NCBI GenBank assembly: GCA_036961205.1
Contig: JBALVI010000004.1
Coordinates: forward strand, 62,001-126,000
Reading direction: 5' to 3'
Length of the DNA: 64,000 nt
Source of the DNA: CALJFL01 sp036961205
GTDB taxonomy: Bacteria > Pseudomonadota > Gammaproteobacteria > Pseudomonadales > Halieaceae
A program made the translations under genes and the position numbers. Shown piece by piece: positions 9,771 to 17,596 of the stretch; within the stretch, counting starts at the first letter, position 1, and each line of letters opens with the position of its first letter. Under the pieces are notes generated by a model. That model made no database searches and was not told the DNA's origin. It worked only from the letters and a program-made list of their open reading frames with translations.

Positions 9771-11060
9771 CTATAGACCTTCGGCACAGTAAGCGGCCGC
9801 ACCTGCGAACACTTGTTTCATGCTGTGATCGGCTTCAAACCCGGCCACCAGCCCGTCCACGGCTGCTGTATCGCTAGTTGTTGCCCGCGGCTCTCGCAGA
9901 CAGATTGCCTGAAATGCTTTTTTCACCTGGCAGTAGGAAAAGGCACTGGTGTTCGCTAATTCGCGTCCCAGCGAGGCTGCGCCATCGCCTTCGGAAAAGG
10001 CCGGGTTTATGGCAAGATCCACCAATCCCGTATTGCCGGCAGGGTTGCTCCAACCGATACGTCCGCTGTTAACTCCCAAACGCCAGTAGTTGCTCCAGTG
10101 ATCACTATTAGTGGTGTAACCGTTGGCAAAGGTGGCTTCGTTGATCAGATATTTTGGCTGCACCTGGTTCGGCGTATAGAGCATGCTGCCAAGATCCTTG
10201 CGCCCTTCCAGGTCCAAACCCGGAGCGGCATCTTCGTCAGGATAGGGGAAATCATAATAGGCAAAGGCCTGCGCCATGGGATCCATGCCACTGTGGCAAT
10301 CCACGCACTGGTTAAGAAACAGAGTGCTATCACCGCCTGGACTGCGTGATACATCCTGTCGAATGCGGTCGGTAGGCCGAGAACCATCTTTGACCTGCTC
10401 CAGATCGGTGCACAAGTGGTTGAGCAAGGTGAAGCGGAACATGGCGCGATTAGTGCCATCCACAAAGAATGCTCTGGCCGCCGCTCTGGTACTCATCACA
10501 CCTGCAACCGCGTCGACCGGAAAGCCGGTGACACTGCTCTGAGTGTCTCGCACCAACACAGATTCATCGGCAAGGTTCTGTCCCGATGCTTCAAGAAATT
10601 CGTAGTGCGCGTTGTCGCTGCGGGAATAGGCTGGAATATTGGCAACCGCCCCGCGATAAATAATGTTCCCGGAAAGAATCTCTCGAAAGTCCAGTTCATC
10701 GCGAACAAAGCCAATCACTGAGGCGCTGTAATCATTGAGTGCGGCAAAGACATCCTGGCCCTCATTGGTCCAGGGCGTGGCCCAGTTTTTTAAGGTTACG
10801 GTGTAAAAGTCGCCGGTCGCGGTAACACCCGGTGCGCCATCAATCGCATAGAGCGCGGCTGCGGTACTGCCACCACCGCCTGCAATCGCTGATTCCATGG
10901 CGTCGAGCATGGCGTCACTGGGAGGAACTCCGGTGAGTCGATCGTGGATTCGCTTCGCCTGCTCACGCGCCCCCGCATGAACGGGCACCGAAGCCGCTAA
11001 ACACAATCCTAAAATGGCCGCTAAAAGCTTGCCCTTGGACATCAACCAGGCCTCATTCAT
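9771..11060 (-). CDS. Exported DUF1592/DUF1588-like cytochrome
   Basis: The product is about 429 residues with a signal peptide ending VPVHA. ATG at 11060 follows a G-rich stretch; ATG at 11042 is an alternative start directly before the signal. The segment 'DFREILSGNIIYRG' matches the usual 'FREILTADYTFVN' block of DUF1592-type proteins. 'GVMSTRAAARAFF' and 'CVDCHSGMDPMAQAFAYYD' match the DUF1588 pattern in which a CxxCH heme site is followed by DP and an aromatic/Asp end. The heme site is near residues 252-256. In Planctomycetes and Myxococcota such proteins carry cytochrome plus DUF1585-1592 modules and occur next to DUF1501/DUF1552 proteins. This copy is shorter and appears to be a single-heme variant. 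It is the first gene of the leftward operon. Confidence 0.75.
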   Translation of the reverse strand: MNEAWLMSKGKLLAAILGLCLAASVPVHAGAREQAKRIHDRLTGVPPSDAMLDAMESAIAGGGGSTAAALYAIDGAPGVTATGDFYTVTLKNWATPWTNEGQDVFAALNDYSASVIGFVRDELDFREILSGNIIYRGAVANIPAYSRSDNAHYEFLEASGQNLADESVLVRDTQSSVTGFPVDAVAGVMSTRAAARAFFVDGTNRAMFRFTLLNHLCTDLEQVKDGSRPTDRIRQDVSRSPGGDSTLFLNQCVDCHSGMDPMAQAFAYYDFPYPDEDAAPGLDLEGRKDLGSMLYTPNQVQPKYLINEATFANGYTTNSDHWSNYWRLGVNSGRIGWSNPAGNTGLVDLAINPAFSEGDGAASLGRELANTSAFSYCQVKKAFQAICLREPRATTSDTAAVDGLVAGFEADHSMKQVFAGAAAYCAEGL

Positions 11061-11425
11061 TGGCACCCCACCCCTTTCAGGGCAGAAAGCCGAACCTTGT
11101 TAATGCGGGAAAAGCGGGCCCGCTGCCAGCATTAAGCCAGCGTTGTTCGCAACCGTACCCGAGACTCTATGTTCTCAGTGTTCAGTCAATTGATATCAGA
11201 GTTATTGCGGCTCCAGCTTTGCAAAGCGCGCCCGTGGAGCGCAAGAAAAAAGTGGGGATTTCTCCAGAAACCTTCAACTGGTTGGAAAAGTCAGATTTCT
11301 TGCTGCCATGCACCAAAAAGCGCTAGCAGATCTCAAAAACTGGAGATTTCTCCGGATTTCTCTTGCGGGTTTGTGACCCAGTTTGCAAATCTGGAGATTC
11401 AGAAAAACTATAACGTGTGGGGACC
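11061..11425. promoter_or_regulatory. Divergent intergenic region with GATTTCT repeats
   Basis: These 365 bases separate the leftward cytochrome/TPR operon from the rightward HzsA-like operon and must contain both promoters. The heptamer GATTTCT occurs on the + strand at 11257, 11294, 11345 and 11355. The last two are exactly one helical turn apart, and the copy at 11342-11353 is part of the inverted repeat GGAGATTTCTCC. A further pair, AAACTGG (11337-11343) and CCAGTTT (11378-11384), is inverted around this cluster. The pattern looks like a regulator-binding array next to the rightward start. No matching regulator gene is visible nearby. I could not place confident -35/-10 boxes. Confidence 0.5.
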
Positions 11426-14257
11426 ATGGGCAAAACCTGGCTGCGCAGCGCCATTGAGCTACGCAATAAACTGCTGTGCGGGCCGACACTGGGCCTGGCG
11501 CTACTGGTATCACTGAGTGCTTGCACCGGTGGTAGCGGCGGTAGTGGGGGCGCAGTGACGCTGGCTACAGGCGACCAGGGCGACGACCCGGTGGTGCTGG
11601 AGATCCCCGTTGCCTACATCAAACGGTTGCTGCCAACTGAACCGAGCGACCTGCGAGACCCTCTGGCATTTAACCCCGGGGCGACACTATTCGTACGCGA
11701 CCGCGCGTCTGCAACAGCAGATGAAATCGATATCAGCCAACAGATAGCAGACATCGTGGCTGAGGAAGAGGCTATAGCAGCCGATCAAATTCTACTGGAT
11801 ATCAAGGACTTGGAGAGCGCCTACGACGGCACTACCATTATCTTCGCAGTCCGCGCAGTGCCGCAACCGGCAGAGATCAACCTTGAAAACACAACATGGA
11901 ACTTGTGGACCTACGATATTGAATCGGGCCAGGCGCAGTACCTGATCCCCTCGCGGTTGAAACGCAATGAGGGAGTCGAGACTGGCGGTGGACACGACAT
12001 TGCACCTCACTATTTGCCGGACGATCGCATCGTATTCAGTTCCACCCGCCAGGTTGCCAGCCAGGCCAGGCAACTGAATGAGGGCCGCAACCAGATCTTC
12101 GCCGCCCTCGATGAAGACCGCGATGATCCGGCCGCGGTCTTGCACATTTACGATCCGTTGAATCGCAACGCCGAGTTTAAACAGATCTCCTTCAACCTCA
12201 GCCACGATCTCGACCCCATCGTTTTAGCTAACGGCGATATCGTGTTCAGTCGGTGGAACAATACTGCAACCAACCACATAAGCCTTTACCGCATAGCACC
12301 GGACGGTTCAGGCCTATCTCAGCTGTACGGCTTTGACAGCCAGAATTCCGGCTCTGAGGGTGCGGCGATAGAGTACACGCAGCCACGTGAGCTAGACGAC
12401 GGCCGACTAGTCAGCCTGATCAAACCCTTCCGCTCCGTCACTTTTGGTGGCGATATTGTCATAACCGACAGCGCCGCTTATGCAAGTAATGAGCAACCCG
12501 TGTGGGCGAACCAGGGAGCATCAGGGCAAGGTCAGGTGTCCTTAACTGAAACCGAGATTCGAACAGACGGCCTGCTATCAACGGGAGGACAGTTTGCATC
12601 CGTGTATCCCCTGCGTGACGGCACGGGTCGCATATTGGTCAGTTGGAGCGCCTGTCGGGTCGTTGATCCCGAGGCCAGTGTAGCGGACGGCGAAATGGCT
12701 AACCCCGGTGATTACCTCCCCTGCACATTGCAGGAAGACAACGAAACGGCTGCGCCCCTGGTGTACGGCGGATGGATTTTCAGTCCCCAGGAAAATACCC
12801 AGCAGCCCGTCGTGCTGGCAGAAGAAGGCTTCATGATTACCGAATTAATCGCCGCCGAACCTCGCGACTTTCCGGATCTGGTTGCCCGAGCAGACAACTT
12901 CGATGGCAGTCTGGCACTACAGGGGCAGGGGAAACTAGAGATAACAAGCGTTTATGATCTGGACGGCGCGGATGGGTCGCCTCTGGGTATCGAACAGCAC
13001 GCGCAACCGGGGACACCGGGGCACGCCACCAGACCCGCCCGTTTCCTGCGCATCGTTCAACCCGTACCAATCCCCGACAGAGACGTTTTCGAAATACCCC
13101 GCTATGCCTTCGGTGTAAGCACCGCTTTTTCATTCAGGGAAATTGCCGGTTATGTACCAGTAGAACCAGACGGTTCGGTAGGCGTGACAGTGCCCGCAGA
13201 CCGCCCTTTCAGTTTCAGTGTTCTCGACAGCGACGGCCGTAGAATCGGGCCATCGCACAACTATTGGCTGCAGGTCAGCGCCGGCGAGACCCTACAGTGC
13301 ACAGGTTGTCACGACGCGAGTGACTCGGTACCCCACGGTAGGCTGGATTCACAACCAGTATCTTCAAACCCGGGTGCCCGGGGTCTGGGTAATGGCGCTA
13401 CCGGCTTCCCCGGCACTAACAGCGATCAACTTTTCGCTACCGAGGTGGGACAAAGCATGGCCGAGGTCTGGGACTTCCACCGCCCCTTGAACAATGCAAC
13501 GGCGGCCGCCCGGGAATTGTCTTTATCTCAGCAGTATTCTGACGAATGGCATGCGCTTGATCGTGCCGCCGACGCCAGCATCAGCGACCGCGACTACGAT
13601 CCCGGCTGGACTGACATTCCGTCTGACAAACCGATTGTGGTGAGAAATCTCGATCCCACACTGGCCAGCAGAATCGTGATCAATTACATCGACCACATAC
13701 AGCCGATTTGGGAGCGAGTGCGTGCTCCCATTGATGACGGTGCAGGAAATCTCGTTGACAGCTGTACCGGTTGTCACAGCAGCGCCACTGAAACCCTGGT
13801 GCCGGCCGGGCAACTGGATTTAAGCGCCGCTGCCTCAGACATCGATACCAATCACTACCGCTCCTATCGCGAACTCCTGTCCTCAGATAACCAGCAATGG
13901 CTGGATAACGGCAATATCCTGGTCGACCGTCAGCGTATCTGCACCGAGTTGGACGATGAGGGCAACACCCTCACCACCACACTCACCGTAGCGGTTGGCG
14001 CCAGCATGCGAGCAGGATCTGCCAGGGGCAGTAACGAATTCTTTAACTGTTTCGAGGGCGGCAGCTGCGGCCCTCGCACCGCTCCACCCCTACCAGAAAA
14101 CTGTACCGAAGACGGCGGCACCGTAGTACCGATAACGGCCAACACTATTGATCATCAGGGCATGTTGAGTGCGAGTGAAACACGCTTGCTGTCAGAGTGG
14201 CTGGATATAGGCGCCCAGTATTTCAATAACCCCTTTGACCCGCGACTGATCGAGTAA
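11426..14257 (+). CDS. HzsA-like two-heme lipoprotein (HZS_alpha domain)
   Basis: The product is 943 residues from ATG 11426; GTG 11417 in frame is less likely because it has no ribosome site. The N-terminus is a lipoprotein signal with lipobox LSAC and a Gly/Ser linker. The region from about residue 150 carries repeated beta-propeller strands, including 'DIAPHYLPDDRIVFSSTRQ' and 'DLDPIVLANGDIVFSRWN'. These match the family related to the middle domain of the hydrazine synthase alpha subunit. Two c-type heme sites, CTGCH near 625 and CTGCH near 780, lie in the C-terminal half. Nothing else from anammox metabolism is present, so hydrazine synthesis is not implied. It is the first gene of the rightward operon and probably an outer-membrane or periplasmic redox protein of this locus. 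Confidence 0.8.
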   Translation: MGKTWLRSAIELRNKLLCGPTLGLALLVSLSACTGGSGGSGGAVTLATGDQGDDPVVLEIPVAYIKRLLPTEPSDLRDPLAFNPGATLFVRDRASATADEIDISQQIADIVAEEEAIAADQILLDIKDLESAYDGTTIIFAVRAVPQPAEINLENTTWNLWTYDIESGQAQYLIPSRLKRNEGVETGGGHDIAPHYLPDDRIVFSSTRQVASQARQLNEGRNQIFAALDEDRDDPAAVLHIYDPLNRNAEFKQISFNLSHDLDPIVLANGDIVFSRWNNTATNHISLYRIAPDGSGLSQLYGFDSQNSGSEGAAIEYTQPRELDDGRLVSLIKPFRSVTFGGDIVITDSAAYASNEQPVWANQGASGQGQVSLTETEIRTDGLLSTGGQFASVYPLRDGTGRILVSWSACRVVDPEASVADGEMANPGDYLPCTLQEDNETAAPLVYGGWIFSPQENTQQPVVLAEEGFMITELIAAEPRDFPDLVARADNFDGSLALQGQGKLEITSVYDLDGADGSPLGIEQHAQPGTPGHATRPARFLRIVQPVPIPDRDVFEIPRYAFGVSTAFSFREIAGYVPVEPDGSVGVTVPADRPFSFSVLDSDGRRIGPSHNYWLQVSAGETLQCTGCHDASDSVPHGRLDSQPVSSNPGARGLGNGATGFPGTNSDQLFATEVGQSMAEVWDFHRPLNNATAAARELSLSQQYSDEWHALDRAADASISDRDYDPGWTDIPSDKPIVVRNLDPTLASRIVINYIDHIQPIWERVRAPIDDGAGNLVDSCTGCHSSATETLVPAGQLDLSAAASDIDTNHYRSYRELLSSDNQQWLDNGNILVDRQRICTELDDEGNTLTTTLTVAVGASMRAGSARGSNEFFNCFEGGSCGPRTAPPLPENCTEDGGTVVPITANTIDHQGMLSASETRLLSEWLDIGAQYFNNPFDPRLIE

Positions 14258-14264
14258 CGGAGGC

Positions 14265-15062
14265 GTGACCATAGTGAAACAGCAAGCACCACAGCAGCAG
14301 ATGAAAACAGGGGCGCTCAAAGTGGCTCCCGTTATGCTGTGTCTGCTTTTTTTATTGGCTCCCAGTTCACGCCCGGCACACGCAGAGGATGATGTACTGC
14401 ACTCCGAGGTCGTTGAACCCTACATAGAAATGCGCACCCAGCCAGGTCGCGGCTACCCGGTGTTTTACATTGCCGAGCGCGGCGAGTCGGTACAGCTGCT
14501 GAAGCAACGCACCGACTGGGTAAAGGTGCGCAACAGACTGGGCATCGAGGGCTGGGTACATGTGAATGAAGTTGGCCGCACAGTTGATGAATTCGGTGAA
14601 GAACTGGCGTTCAAAGCGCCTGACCTCGAGTCCTTTACCCACCGTAAGTGGGAGATGGGCTTTATGCTCGGCGATTACGACAGTACCGATGCACTCACTG
14701 GCTATCTGGGCTGGCACTTCACCCGCAACCTGTCGGCAGAGCTGGCCTTCACTGAAAACTTCGGTGAGTTCTCGGACGGCCGTATGGTAACCGCCAGCAT
14801 TGTGCATCAAATGTTTCCCGATGCGCGCTACTCGCCGTTTCTATCGATAGGGGGCGGAGTTCGGCAAACCAACCCACGCTCCACCCTGGTGGAAACTGAA
14901 GACAGAACCGACAACACCGCCAGCGTAGGCGCTGGAATCCGTATACACCTGACCAAGCGGTTGATGTTACGCCTGCAATACAAACACTACGTGGTCATGA
15001 CTGACCGGGATGATGATGAAGAGGTGGACGAATGGAAAATTGGCATAAGCGCATTCTTTTAG
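14265..15062 (+). CDS. SH3-domain outer membrane beta-barrel protein
   Basis: The product is 265 residues from GTG 14265; GTG 14274 lies ten bases after GGAGG and may be the true start. A signal peptide ends 'RPAHA'. Residues about 45-105 form a bacterial SH3 domain ('EMRTQPGRGYPVFYIAERGE' through 'GIEGWVHVNEVG'), a fold that often binds cell wall peptides. The rest alternates amphipathic strands and ends with a terminal Phe ('KIGISAFF'), the classic signal for insertion into the outer membrane. It starts 8 bases after the HzsA-like stop and overlaps the next gene by 31 bases. It probably links an outer-membrane pore or scaffold to peptidoglycan. Confidence 0.8.
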   Translation: MTIVKQQAPQQQMKTGALKVAPVMLCLLFLLAPSSRPAHAEDDVLHSEVVEPYIEMRTQPGRGYPVFYIAERGESVQLLKQRTDWVKVRNRLGIEGWVHVNEVGRTVDEFGEELAFKAPDLESFTHRKWEMGFMLGDYDSTDALTGYLGWHFTRNLSAELAFTENFGEFSDGRMVTASIVHQMFPDARYSPFLSIGGGVRQTNPRSTLVETEDRTDNTASVGAGIRIHLTKRLMLRLQYKHYVVMTDRDDDEEVDEWKIGISAFF

Positions 15063-15682
15063 GGGCGGCAATAGCAACCGCAGGAGTCTTTGTCACTGGT
15101 GTTTCCGTGGCACAGGACAGTGACGCACAGCAGGTGATCAGCCCGGATATCGAGCGGCGGGAGATCAGCCGACCCGCAATCGACACCGAAGATTTCGAAT
15201 TAGGCGGCTATGTCGGTCTGCTCAGTATTCAGGATTTCGATTCCGAGGTGGTATACGGTGTGCGCGGCGCCTGGCACATCACCGAGGATTTTTTCTTCGA
15301 AGCCAGTTACGGCAGCTCCGAAGGCGATCTCACCAGCTATGAAGAACTGAGCGGCGGCGCGCCCCTCTTTGACGATGCTGATCGCGACTACAGTTTTTAC
15401 AATCTCGGTGTGGGCTGGAACGCCCTGCCCGGTGAAATTTACATCCTCGACAAGTACGCCTTGAAATCCGATCTGTACTTGTTTGCCGGTGCCGGCAGTA
15501 CCGACTTCCTCGACGACAGCTGGTTTACCGTTACTGTCGGTGCGGGCTATCGCCTGTTGTTAAACGATTGGATTTCATGGCGCCTGGATGTGCGGGATCA
15601 CATATTCGATCGCGACGTTTTCGGTGCAGATGAAACGACTAATAACATTGAAGTTTCGACGGGTATTACTTTCTTCTTTTAA
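15032..15682 (+). CDS. Outer membrane beta-barrel protein
   Basis: The product is 216 residues with a signal peptide ('ILLGAAIATAGVFVTGVSVA') and then alternating beta strands ending 'STGITFFF', a strong outer-membrane C-terminal signature. The size and pattern fit an eight-stranded OmpA/OmpW-like barrel. The start overlaps the end of the SH3-barrel gene by 31 bases, suggesting translational coupling. The two barrels are related in layout ('FSAELAFTENFG'-type strands against 'FFFEASYGSSEGD') and may have arisen from one ancestor, but I have not aligned them. Likely role: a structural outer-membrane partner of the redox locus. Confidence 0.8.
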   Translation: MENWHKRILLGAAIATAGVFVTGVSVAQDSDAQQVISPDIERREISRPAIDTEDFELGGYVGLLSIQDFDSEVVYGVRGAWHITEDFFFEASYGSSEGDLTSYEELSGGAPLFDDADRDYSFYNLGVGWNALPGEIYILDKYALKSDLYLFAGAGSTDFLDDSWFTVTVGAGYRLLLNDWISWRLDVRDHIFDRDVFGADETTNNIEVSTGITFFF

Positions 15683-15705
15683 GAAACTACAGGGGAGTAT
15701 TCTCT

Positions 15706-16188
15706 ATGCAAAAAATCATTGCAGGTCTGGGCCTGATACTTTGTCTGTCTGCCCAGGCGGTCACTGATAGCGGCCCCGCCGCCAATTTCACCCTGAAGAG
15801 CAACAGCGGTGAAAATATCCGCTTGAGCGAGTACCGGGGACAGGTTGTATTGATAAATTTCTGGGCCTCCTGGTGCGGGCCCTGCCGTCAGGAAATGCCA
15901 GAACTGGATACTATTCACCAACGTTATCAAGACCTTGGCTTTACCGTATTCGGCGTCAACGTGGAACAGAATCGGACACTGGCCGACAAAGTACTGCGAG
16001 ATATCCCAGTCACTTTTCCCATTCTGTTCGACGATGAAAATGTGGTCAGTGAACTCTATGACATCGATGCCATGCCGGTCACCGTGCTGGTGGACAGAAA
16101 CGGCGATATCCGCTTTATGCACCGCGGTTATAAACCCGGTTACGAAGAAAAATACGAGCAACAGGTGCGCAGCCTGGTGCGGGAGTAA
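15706..16188 (+). CDS. TlpA-like periplasmic thioredoxin
   Basis: The product is 160 residues with a short signal peptide. It carries a thioredoxin fold with the redox-active motif WCGPC (Cys57 and Cys60) and the cis-proline loop 'AMPVTVLVDRNG'. TlpA/ResA proteins reduce disulfides in the periplasm, commonly to keep heme-attachment cysteines reduced during cytochrome c maturation, or to act on copper sites. Here the likely clients are the multi-cysteine and CxxCH proteins of this locus, or the CxC tail of the DUF4266 lipoprotein next door. The start follows a GGGGAG ribosome site and the stop is 3 bases before the next gene. Confidence 0.88.
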   Translation: MQKIIAGLGLILCLSAQAVTDSGPAANFTLKSNSGENIRLSEYRGQVVLINFWASWCGPCRQEMPELDTIHQRYQDLGFTVFGVNVEQNRTLADKVLRDIPVTFPILFDDENVVSELYDIDAMPVTVLVDRNGDIRFMHRGYKPGYEEKYEQQVRSLVRE

Positions 16189-16191
16189 CGC

Positions 16192-16416
16192 ATGGTTAAC
16201 CTTCTACGTCGCTGTAGTCTGATACTGGTCGCCCTGCTCATGGGTTGTGGAATTGAGCCCTGGGTTAAGCCCTATGAACGGCAGCACCTGGCCGATCCTA
16301 TTATGCAATTTGATCGCGACCCCATCGCGGGAGGTTACACCCATCACGTATACCAGGCCCGGGAAGGTGCGCGAGGCGCCGAGGGCGGTGGTGGAGGTGG
16401 TTGTGGCTGTAATTAG
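16192..16416 (+). CDS. DUF4266 small lipoprotein with Gly/Cys tail
   Basis: The product is 74 residues. A lipoprotein signal with lipobox LMGC places the lipidated Cys at residue 19. The middle contains 'PYERQHLADPIMQFD' and 'GGYTHHVYQAREGARG', hallmark blocks of DUF4266. The C-terminus is a run of glycines ending GGCGCN. The two tail cysteines (a CxC) and the two adjacent histidines could bind metal or be substrates for a modifying enzyme; neither is proven. DUF4266 genes are known to occur next to DUF3570, thioredoxin and ApbE genes, as here. The codons of the glycine tail also contain the ribosome site for DUF3570, and the two genes overlap by 14 bases. Confidence 0.85.
   Translation: MVNLLRRCSLILVALLMGCGIEPWVKPYERQHLADPIMQFDRDPIAGGYTHHVYQAREGARGAEGGGGGGCGCN
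16393..16397 (+). promoter_or_regulatory. Ribosome binding site for DUF3570 inside DUF4266
   Basis: GGAGG lies five bases before GTG 16403 and is formed by the glycine codons of the DUF4266 tail. It settles the DUF3570 start: the longer frame beginning at 16247 merely reads through the DUF4266 gene in another phase and lacks a signal peptide at its front. Confidence 0.75.
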
Positions 16417-17575
16417 AGTTCTGCTAGCCCCTCTAGTAACCCCTCTACTAGCCATTGCAGCTGCTCTGTGGGCGGCGGGTGCTACTGCGGTGATATTACC
16501 CGAGGAGCGCTCCGACATTATGTACCACCGCTACGACGGTGGTGGCGTCACTGTCGACGGACCATCGGTACTGGTACGGAAAAACTTTAAGGAAACCGTA
16601 TCTGTGAGCGGTAACTACTACGTGGACAATGTCAGTAGCGCATCCATCGACGTGGTCACCAGCGGTGCCAGCGAATACACCGAGGAACGCACCGAGTATT
16701 CACTGGCCGCTACCTATCTGTACGGCAAGAGCCTGATCAGCGGCGGATACACCAACAGCGACGAGAGCGATTACGAGGCAAACACCTATTACTTCAGTGT
16801 CAGTCAGGATTTTTTTGGCGATCTCACCAACGTCACTTTTGGCTATTCACTGGGCCAGGACGAGGTGCGCCAGAACGGCAACGATGATTTCGAAGAAGAT
16901 ATCGACAGAAATAATTTCCGCTTTGGCATCAGCCAAATACTCACGCCGAAAATGATTATGGGACTGGACTATGAGTTGATCACCGATGAGGGCTACCTGA
17001 ACAACCCCTATCGCAGCTATCGTTATCTCAATGATCCTCTGGAGCCGGGTGCAGGATTCCAGTTTTCACAGGAGGTATATCCACAGACTCGTACCAGCGA
17101 TGCCGTTGCCCTACGCTTGAAATACGCCCTACCGTGGCGAGCCAGTGCCGGCGGCAGCTATCGCTATTTTACCGACGACTGGGGTATCGATGCACACACC
17201 TCTCAACTGACCTACTCCCATGTGTTATACGACGACTGGACCCTGGACTTAAAGTATCGCTATTACCAGCAATCGGAAGCTGACTTTTACAGTGACCTGT
17301 TCCTGTCAGCCTCCCAGGACTCCAAAGACTATCGGGCCAGAGACAAGGAACTGAGTGAATTCAGCAACCACACCGTATCCCTCTATCTAAGCTACGCCAA
17401 AGATTATAATTTCAGCTTTGTCGAACGGGCCGCAGTCACTCTACAGTGGGATCGCATATTCTTTGATTACGATAATTTCAGTGATTTGACAGAGCCGACG
17501 CCGATACCTGGGGAAGAAGGCCTATACAATTTTGAGGCGGACGTTTACAAATTGGTATTTACCGTTTGGTACTGA
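16403..17575 (+). CDS. DUF3570 outer membrane protein
   Basis: The product is 390 residues from GTG 16403, chosen because of the GGAGG site and because the hydrophobic signal peptide then sits at the front. The body is a long series of amphipathic beta strands with aromatic girdles, ending 'KLVFTVWY', as in outer-membrane barrels. It matches DUF3570. Two short segments resemble ApbE flavin-attachment motifs (consensus roughly D-x-x-S/T-G/S-A-S/T): DNVSSAS at residues 75-81 and TSGAS at 86-90. A convergent ApbE gene ends 21 bases beyond. Whether the protein carries FMN is a hypothesis. It is the last gene of the rightward operon. Confidence 0.82.
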   Translation: MAVIRVLLAPLVTPLLAIAAALWAAGATAVILPEERSDIMYHRYDGGGVTVDGPSVLVRKNFKETVSVSGNYYVDNVSSASIDVVTSGASEYTEERTEYSLAATYLYGKSLISGGYTNSDESDYEANTYYFSVSQDFFGDLTNVTFGYSLGQDEVRQNGNDDFEEDIDRNNFRFGISQILTPKMIMGLDYELITDEGYLNNPYRSYRYLNDPLEPGAGFQFSQEVYPQTRTSDAVALRLKYALPWRASAGGSYRYFTDDWGIDAHTSQLTYSHVLYDDWTLDLKYRYYQQSEADFYSDLFLSASQDSKDYRARDKELSEFSNHTVSLYLSYAKDYNFSFVERAAVTLQWDRIFFDYDNFSDLTEPTPIPGEEGLYNFEADVYKLVFTVWY

Positions 17576-17596
17576 TCACTTGCAGAACGGGGCTCG

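Noticed and set aside
11426..14257. Hydrazine synthesis (anammox) by the HzsA-like protein
   Set aside because: No beta/gamma subunits or hydrazine dehydrogenase in view; the locus context is different, so only the fold is claimed.
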